The notes beneath the pieces were generated by a model. The model saw nothing but the letters and a program-made list of their open reading frames with translations, was not told the DNA's origin and did no database searches. Position numbers and translations under genes: made by a program. From Phlebiopsis flavidoalba (taxonomy: Eukaryota; Basidiomycota; Agaricomycetes; Polyporales; Phanerochaetaceae): a stretch of 64,000 bases of DNA. This document shows, piece by piece, positions 56,901 through 64,000 of the stretch; position 1 is the stretch's first letter; each line of letters begins with the position of its first letter. The stretch spans positions 124,001-188,000 of the forward strand of contig JAOCPU010000005.1 of the NCBI GenBank assembly GCA_035772785.1, in the 5' to 3' direction.

Positions 56901-59900
56901 CAGCATAGTGGTGAGGTAACAGTGGGGTATGGTATGTTTTCCTTGTCTCTCGACTACTACGACCGCGACTCTAACATGCTGCTATAGACGCAGTGAAGAC
57001 GATTATGGTGATGGTCGTTTCGGTGGGTCTCTCCGCAAAGGGAAGGAAACAGCGAGCCTCCGACGAGCGAGAAGGGAATCACGACGATGAAACAGCTTGC
57101 AAATGTGACCGTGTGGAGGATTTTGACCCAGACGAGCTACTACACGGTACCAAACAAGCCGATGCCATGGACAGAGACGCAGAGCCGGAGTGTTTACCAA
57201 CCATTCCGAAACTAAGTTGAGCCTAAGTCTGCCCCAGGAAGGAAGGCAACGGCCAAAAATCATATAGCAAGACAAAGAAGATAAAAATATCAGACAAATG
57301 CTGCGCGGAAAACCCTACGAGAGGTGAAGCAGCACAGAAACGGCGAAGCTTGAAGAAGGGCCGGAACCGCGACTTGCCACTTCCCCCCTTGCATATATAC
57401 CTATCGGCACCTGATCCTTCGCAGTTATTTGTGTAAAAACCGTCTGAGAAGGAAATTTGGTTGGCAAGCGATGAAACAGTGATTGTACGTAATCCCTACC
57501 CACGACAAATTAATTGACTTTTAACTTACGATACATACAGACCCACATAGAAAACTTATCTACCGTCGCCCTTCTTTCGGCCTACCCACACCGCATATGG
57601 CCCCTTCAAAACCTCATGGGCGTGGTAAATCTCCCATTTATCACCATCAGCCCCCAACCAGAGCTCCAAGAACTGCCTCACAACATCCTCTGCTCTCAAC
57701 TCCACGATCACGAGTACTGTAGTCTTCTCCGGAGTCGTGAGGTGATTCGAGAGCGTGCTCTACCAGAGCGGAAGAAGAGATGGGGTGAATAGCAATCAAC
57801 GAGACAGTAAGAGTCGATTGTAGGATACGATATGTTGATTGTCGTATGCTGGGGAGGCGTTGTGAAGATCGAGACCAGTCCAGTGCTTCTGCACCGTGAC
57901 ACTTTCGCTGTGGGGCTTCCCTTTATTCGATGGAGGACTGGCTTGCGGGCAAACACATGTTCTAATCTGAGATTCGTTTTGGTGATAAGCGGTATGAGTT
58001 CTTGAATATCCGTGATAGTGTACTGTTGAACTAGGGATGCGAGAAAACGATGCCCTTAGCAATCCTGTCCAGCTCTTAGATAGTTGATTATCACACCTTC
58101 CAAACATCATCAAAGGGTAGCATATATCAACTTACCCCAGTTCCAGAACCCTCGAGCTAGTCAAGATGTGTAATAAATGTGAGAAACACATCTGGACCGT
58201 CCAACATGACATTTGTACGGGCAGAAGCAAGGTGCCGTCGATATGTCTGGCACTATTGGTTCCTTATTCAATGGGCAAATTCTTGATAAATCCTTTAGAG
58301 AAGCACAAGCAGAACCATTGCTTTCCATTAACACACATACCGGGTGTTCCTCCTTTACGACGTCTCAACTTGCGCCACAATGGCCTGAATATTGGGGTCT
58401 TGGTTGGCGAAGGTGCACTTCCTCAAAGTCATACAAGGTTCAAGGCTTGCTCTAGTTTCCTTGATCTTGGGTGTGTCCTATGCGGGCTTCGCTCTCTCTT
58501 GTGGCGGGCACTGTTGGTTAGGTAAATCTCTAGCGTGAGCGACGTGCTTTGTCGATTATCCAGATACCGAGCCCTCTAAATTTTTGTCTAAACGGTTTTG
58601 TCAGCTGACTTGTCTCCCTGCTAAGTTCCTCGGTATGTAACAAGAAAAAAGGACCTGGTTAGACCAAAGCGAAGCCTCTTTGGCTCCAAATCGGTCAGGA
58701 GCAAGATTGCAATGCCGACCTCTTCGTCCGCACATCAGTGACAATATATGGATTCCGGTAATTCGACACAAGCCACGACAAAGATAAATCAGGCTCCATG
58801 TTATCAACGTTCAAGATTGATGTACGAGAGCGCCAGGTGTGAGGAGGATTCGACATTATCCAGCAGACCAGCAGCGCGGGTTGGAAATTCGAACCCACCA
58901 CCACCCAGTATAAGCGGTCGGCCCAACCCACAGAGCCCTCAGCAGGCGACTGCCAGGAAGAAGCGCATAGCACGTAATGTTTCATGCGGGAGTGGACGAG
59001 GACTTCGTTCCAGTCCTAACCAGTACATCGAGATAAGGAATAGCAGTACCGCTTCACAGCGATCCAGAGCCATCCCCAGCCACACATACCGGGTGGGAAC
59101 GAGTTCAGAGGGAAAAGGTGCGCCGCCTGGCTGGGCAGTATGAAGTCAGAGACCCCACCACCGTTCAGACCGAAGTAGCTCATTAGACATCCTCATCCAG
59201 GAGACAAGTGACAGGATTCTGGTGCGCGAGGACAATAGCTTATCCACACACACCATTGATTAACGGATGAAAGGCGAGGAACTCAAAACACTATGCCTAA
59301 CTGAAGGTCGATGGGCACCACAGGATGCCATGTTTTCAGCTCACAGTCGCCTCCCCCCGCAGCTGAACTTAGGACCACGATGTATGACCATAAAAGGACG
59401 AAGCGTGAGATGAGAGAGTCACTAAAATGTACACACCTAGGTGGACGACCCTCTGCCTGCCCCACCTCGCACGACATGCGATTACACCAACCCCAATTCC
59501 GGCCGCCTTCGCCCTACGCGATGTATTCCTTGAAACTGATAGCGTTGCCAGGATCGCCCTCGGACGAATATCTCTGCAGAGAACATCCCACGCCGCTGGC
59601 CCTCATCATCAGACGCACTCCCATGGTCCTGGGAGCGGTCCCGCCAGGGTGTTATAGGAACACCATCGCCAATCTGCCCAGATCAAAGCCTAACCGTCAG
59701 GACAGGATGCGACTCGGAGCACGCGTAGTGGAAAGAGATCAACTTGAGATCCTAGAACCTACCACTATTCGCCCACATCCTCCTATCGGGTAGTCCATAT
59801 GTCTGTAGTCATCTATGGATGGACCCACTTTCTCCACCGGGGGAGAGCCACGGAGATTCACAGGTTCACGATATCACTCCAACACCATTCACTCGATATG

Positions 59901-60239
59901 CCACCAGCCTCACCAACCTCGCATCCATACATGTGGAACAGGTTGGTTTGGAATGACCGGACAACGCAGACGGGACGCTACATCTCTTCTCCCTGCCAAA
60001 ATTCCGAATGGTAAATACGGTATCAATGATAGAACGTGTTCTTCCAACCAGACGACCACGCACCGCTGCGCCCTTTCCCATTCACTCCATCCGTGCCTGC
60101 CCAAGGGTGACGAGCTGTCGGCCGATCCTAAACCTATTAACAATCCGCACTTGATGAATCCTGTCAACGAACACCCATGTGGCTTACTAGAAACCGCCCA
60201 AGACATTACACACACTGCCTTGCTGCAAGTATACCCCAA
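56901..60239. other. Poorly resolved region, increasingly A+C-skewed
   Basis: No family recognised on either strand. From about 58.7 kb onward the plus strand becomes visibly poor in T and rich in A and C (cacac, ccacc, acaac words). The longest frame (59311-59793, 160 residues) has Pro/Arg-rich, low-information sequence typical of chance frames in such composition. I do not call it. Confidence 0.4.
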
Positions 60240-60890
60240 TCCATGAGGAGTTCGCCAGACGCCTGGGTCGGGCATCCATACAGAACGACGTGACCGATCA
60301 TCACTTACGAACCACACCCGTACCCCGACGGCGTAATTCTTCAAGGCTTTCCTTCACGGGGATTCTCCCAGTGCACTAAACTGGAGCATTTGACAATCCG
60401 CATCCCGGTCTGGATGTATCTAGTCACAGGAGCTGACGCAGAGTTCTCCTGCAAGGTGCGAAACATACTGGCCTCGATCCCAGCCCGCACCACCAACGTC
60501 ACCATCGAAGGTTCGATTCGAATATCGCAATCCCTAACGACTTTCATGACGACCCTTACTACGATGAGTTCAGCGACGTACTCCAATACTTCGGAGTTTA
60601 TCCCCGTCCAAATCATGACCCAAGGCACAACTCCCAGAGAACAGAAAGGTGTCGTCATCGAGTTCCGCCTCCTATTTCCAGCGACCCACCAAAGCCAGAA
60701 TATCACGTGGGAACGCATCTCTGGACAAAACATCAGAGCTGGCGGGACATCCTAGGGACTCATTCTCCGCCAATACAGCCACTTCAAACACCGAACCAAA
60801 ACGCCCTTGGTCCCGGGCGCAACTTTTGAGCTCAACTTTTGGCCGATCAGCGTTACCGTCGGAAATCTTATAGGCTAGGAGAGTGTAGGT
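60240..60890 (+). CDS. Possible leucine-rich/F-box-type basidiomycete protein fragment
   Basis: Across frames the plus strand reads GFPSRGFSQCTKLEHLTIRI, PVWMYLVTGADAEFSCKVRN, ILASIPARTTNVTIEGSIRI (about 60345-60520), then in another frame NDFHDDPYYDEFSDVLQYFG (about 60535-60596). The TKLEHLTIRIPVW and TTNVTIEGSI pieces have the strand-turn rhythm of leucine-rich F-box-associated repeats, and the DDPYYDEF segment is unlikely by chance. No F-box and no start codon can be placed. It is a fragment or a gene interrupted by indels. Confidence 0.35.
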
Positions 60891-63800
60891 GGAACTAGAC
60901 TGGATGGCAACGAAGTCAGCTGCCGTAAAGGAGACGTGTAAGTTTTATTGCATCATTGCGGGCCACGAACCCCTCCGAGACCTTGACAACTACGCACGAT
61001 GGACCGATTTCTGATCGACGTTCTGGCGACGGCGTACAATTGTCCATTGTAAGTTTATGAATAACTACCGCGATTGTAACCAGTATTTTTCTTCAAAGCA
61101 TGCAGAATAAGAACGAGGCGATCCATGACCTTACAAAGGCTCAATCCGACTCGTAGACAGCGAAAAAGAACTCGTCCCAGTATGAATCGAAATCGAAATG
61201 GAATTAGCGAAGTTTTATTCACGTTTTAGACATAGTCCGATCGAATCGCGTACACCATCGCCCCAGAGCTTATCAAGCCTGAACTTGGGCCTGGAACTGT
61301 GGATCCTCCTCCACAAGCAGTAGAACTACTAAAACACACCTTCCCTGTTTCCGACTGAACACCATTCTTACCTCACCACACCTAAAGATGTTATTACTCA
61401 CGATAGTACCTCGTGCCTTGTGCCCTGGCGACGGCAGGACGGCTACCAGATTCTGACCCAAAAAATCTAAACCAATTGACGGAATGCTCCCCCGGCGATC
61501 ACCTATCTGAGCGCCAACCATTTGCGAGACGCGATAGCTAAAGAGGAAGCTACCTTGAGGACGGTTTAAAAGCGCACAAGTCGATCAACGAGCGCTCCAA
61601 TACATCCGAAAACACACAGGCTCAGAAACTTCAGATTCTGCCAGGCATAAAAACAACCACAACACACATAACGGCATCCATGTAAACCACGACCTGTACA
61701 TGGGAAAAGGAGCACATATGCATAGCCTCTTAAAGTGACACGGCCCTCCCTCTACGCACACCAATTCATAAAAGATCTCCAAGGCCGAATTATGACCCAC
61801 TGCAATGCCTTCTTTTAGAATCTCCGCCTGCACGCCTTGACCTACGGCATGTGTATTCTTTGGACTTCGATTTTCGTGTTGACGCGATATGGCAGACCTG
61901 TACTGGGAGTGTCGAATAACTTCCTGCACCTAACATCCCATCCCATGTCCGGATAGTTGGTGGACACAACATTCCCTCCAAACGCCAAAAGAAAGACGTT
62001 TTTAACGGGACCGAGTAGCAATCCGATGCTGATACGGCCTCCCAATACCCCCCGTGCATCCGAGCCACCGCTTGCAACTGGCACCAAATATGTCACGCCT
62101 TCAAAAGGAAAAACATGTCACGCTCTGGGAAGCCCCAGTTAGTGACTCCACCGATGCCTCCAATGCTTACGACCTATGAACACGAATGAGGGCAAAAGTA
62201 AGACATATCACACGGCCAGGAATGACTATGTGGGTGGAATGGATATATGCACATAGGCACGTACCACAAGCTACAACCACACACAGAGAGACGTCACCCC
62301 TCTAACGACACTACCGCTATCTGTCAAGAGAGAATCGACATTGAGATGCAACCACATTTCACACGGCCGGCAGCAACACGAATGCAAGCGCACTTCGAGG
62401 AAGGACCAGAGCCAACGCACAGCGCCAAAACCTACGATATGATCCACGAACCAAACAGCAAGTAGCGGCGTATCTGTGCCGAAAACCAGTGCTTAAGGCA
62501 CGTCAGACTCCTCATATGGAGAGCCTCGACTTCGTGCTGTTCTTTGCTCCTCCACCCTACTAACAAACCCAGTGGTTATCGAGGTGAAGTTTACAAGACA
62601 ACACGACAACCCTACACAAAAGTGACCAACTTCAAACGATCGGAGTTTCCCACAACAGGCCTCAAACAAAATCCATTCGCCATTAGTCCCTAACCAGCAA
62701 GCGCAACGAGAGATCTCGCGTTGTTACCTACAGAGCAACGTCATAGCACTCAACCAGATTGCCCAGAGTCGGCAAGCACGTCCGGCTTTTCTGTCCTAAG
62801 AGGGAAGAGACTCGGCCACATTACAGAGTGGCACCGCCCGCAGCCGTCACGCATTACCTGAAAATTCCCAGAGAAGAGATGGATAGAAATCTGTTGTCAC
62901 GGGACAACAAACCGTGCCCCTCACGCGAATCAACATTGCAATCCCCATCGAAGACCTCTCATCCTCCCTCCCGCTAGTATACCGCATCACACATGCTTTC
63001 CTGAAAGCGCACCTCCCAGACACGCACTCCCATGCCCAGCGACAGGAAAACATGACAAGCCTACGCGACACATGGAATCGGGATACACGTCGTCAGAATT
63101 CTAACCTAGCCCGCAGCGAGGAGGTGGCCTGACGCGCCACCCGCAAAACGGAACCCATCCTCTTTACGAAGCTCTTGACGTGCCTGTGATCCCACAACAC
63201 CGCGCAACACCTTCTCTTTCCCTGTCGCCGCCCCTCAGCATGACAAACGGACTGTTAAACCATCAGAGACCAGAGCAGGCATCGATCCTCGAAACACGTC
63301 TGCTAACGTTGCAACTTCCCCTTTTCGACCACGACCATTTTGATTGTCAGAGGACGACGGATGACCGACACGCGACGCGAACATCACAAACCGTTCCCCC
63401 GCCCCCCTTTTTGCTTTATCGCGACGCACCTCCTTCCCATTTTGATTATTTTGTCCAACTGCGCCCAGCCCACCTCCTCTCTCGTAGTTCGCTCTATGTA
63501 CGTACCTCACTCATGCTGATTGATGACAAGTCACAACCAACGGAAAAGAGCATATGACCGTTACCTTCCGAGCACCTGTCGAGTGGCACATCGACGCCGC
63601 GGGTATTTATTATGTCGAAAAGAGTCGGGTATAACCCTCGGTGGTGCCTCACTTCCCTCGTCGCTCTCTACATAGACTGTATCGCAAACCTCCAGTGCTC
63701 AGATTAGGCGATGACTTCAACGACTCCAATGGTATGCTTAAAGCACACGGCTTCACCGCGCACTGTGCTCACACCGAAATTTACCATAGCCGATGCGCCC

Positions 63801-64000
63801 CCGGGCCTGGCTGACAAACGGGCCTTCAGCAAGGCAGTGTCGCATTTCACCCTGAATACACGTACCAAGAAGGCCTCCAACTAGCGAAAGGGGAAAGAAA
63901 AGCAGGCTGCTCCTATTGCACCGCGAATGCTACCCTGTCGTCGACGAGCAGGTATGACACATCCGGTTTCCATTCGACCGAGACAAGAAGTCCCTAATAG
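60891..64000. other. Right edge, no confident gene, A+C-skewed
   Basis: Only short frames without recognisable motifs. The A+C skew on the plus strand continues to about 63.3 kb and then weakens. One minus-strand frame near 61842-62096 contains GRISIGLLLGPVKNVFLLAF, which is membrane-like but isolated. Confidence 0.4.

Noticed and set aside
58860..58920. Sequence resembling a tRNA T-arm (ttcgaa flanked by G and C runs)
   Set aside because: The stem pairs only four bases, the expected anticodon and acceptor arms cannot be formed on either strand.
59311..59793. 160-residue plus-strand open frame
   Set aside because: Its length is explained by low T content, which removes stop codons; the sequence is Pro/Arg-rich with no recognisable domain.

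Overview
The window looks like nuclear DNA of an agaricomycete (mushroom-type basidiomycete, perhaps Polyporales). It is moderately GC-rich and gene-dense on both strands, with short introns of about 50-60 bases (GTRNGT donors, YAG acceptors). It carries fungal families such as an RTC1/WDR24 SEA-complex subunit, ATG5, MED31, UCH37, a Zn2Cys6 regulator and a basidiomycete GH18 chitinase. Almost every recognisable gene, including essential housekeeping genes, is broken by one- or two-base indels while the protein stays recognisable across frames. I read this mainly as uncorrected long-read error rather than mass pseudogenisation. Gene bounds below are therefore envelopes spanning several frames, and many starts are approximate.

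Layout. 1.1-2.5 kb: a membrane-anchored beta-rich hypothetical protein (+). 3.0-4.7 kb: a secreted GH18 chitinase (+). 4.9-9.7 kb: RTC1/WDR24 (-). 10.9-25.8 kb: the most distinctive part, three tandem same-strand genes (here A, B, C) of about 3.6-3.9 kb each. They encode large paralogous proteins of unknown function built from a repeated internal module. 26.3-30.1 kb: weak minus-strand coding sequence on both sides of a sharply bounded 2.2-kb A-rich block. 31.2-33.4 kb: an APC amino-acid permease (+). 33.7-35.0 kb: ATG5 (+). 35.7-36.3 kb: a small hydrophilic protein (-). 38.1-39.3 kb: a Zn2Cys6 regulator (+). 40.0-42.1 kb: an SLC35C2-like nucleotide-sugar or triose-phosphate transporter family member (-). 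42.8-44.7 kb: divergent MED31 (-) and UCH37 (+) sharing about 100 bases of promoter. 44.8-46.1 kb: an aldo/keto reductase (-). 49.6-52.5 kb: a soluble fumarate reductase with a C-terminal cytochrome b5 domain (-). 53.0-54.5 kb: nicotinamide riboside kinase (-). 55-64 kb: poorly resolved and increasingly A+C-skewed on the + strand, with only weak gene candidates.

How the genes relate. RTC1 (activator side of TORC1 control), the amino-acid permease and ATG5 are all nutrient-response functions. Nicotinamide riboside kinase, fumarate reductase and the aldo/keto reductase are all NAD(P)(H)-linked. Both groupings are inferences from adjacency; eukaryotic gene order alone does not show co-function. 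The tandem A/B/C family is the best candidate for something undescribed. I found no tRNA, rRNA, CRISPR array or complete transposon.
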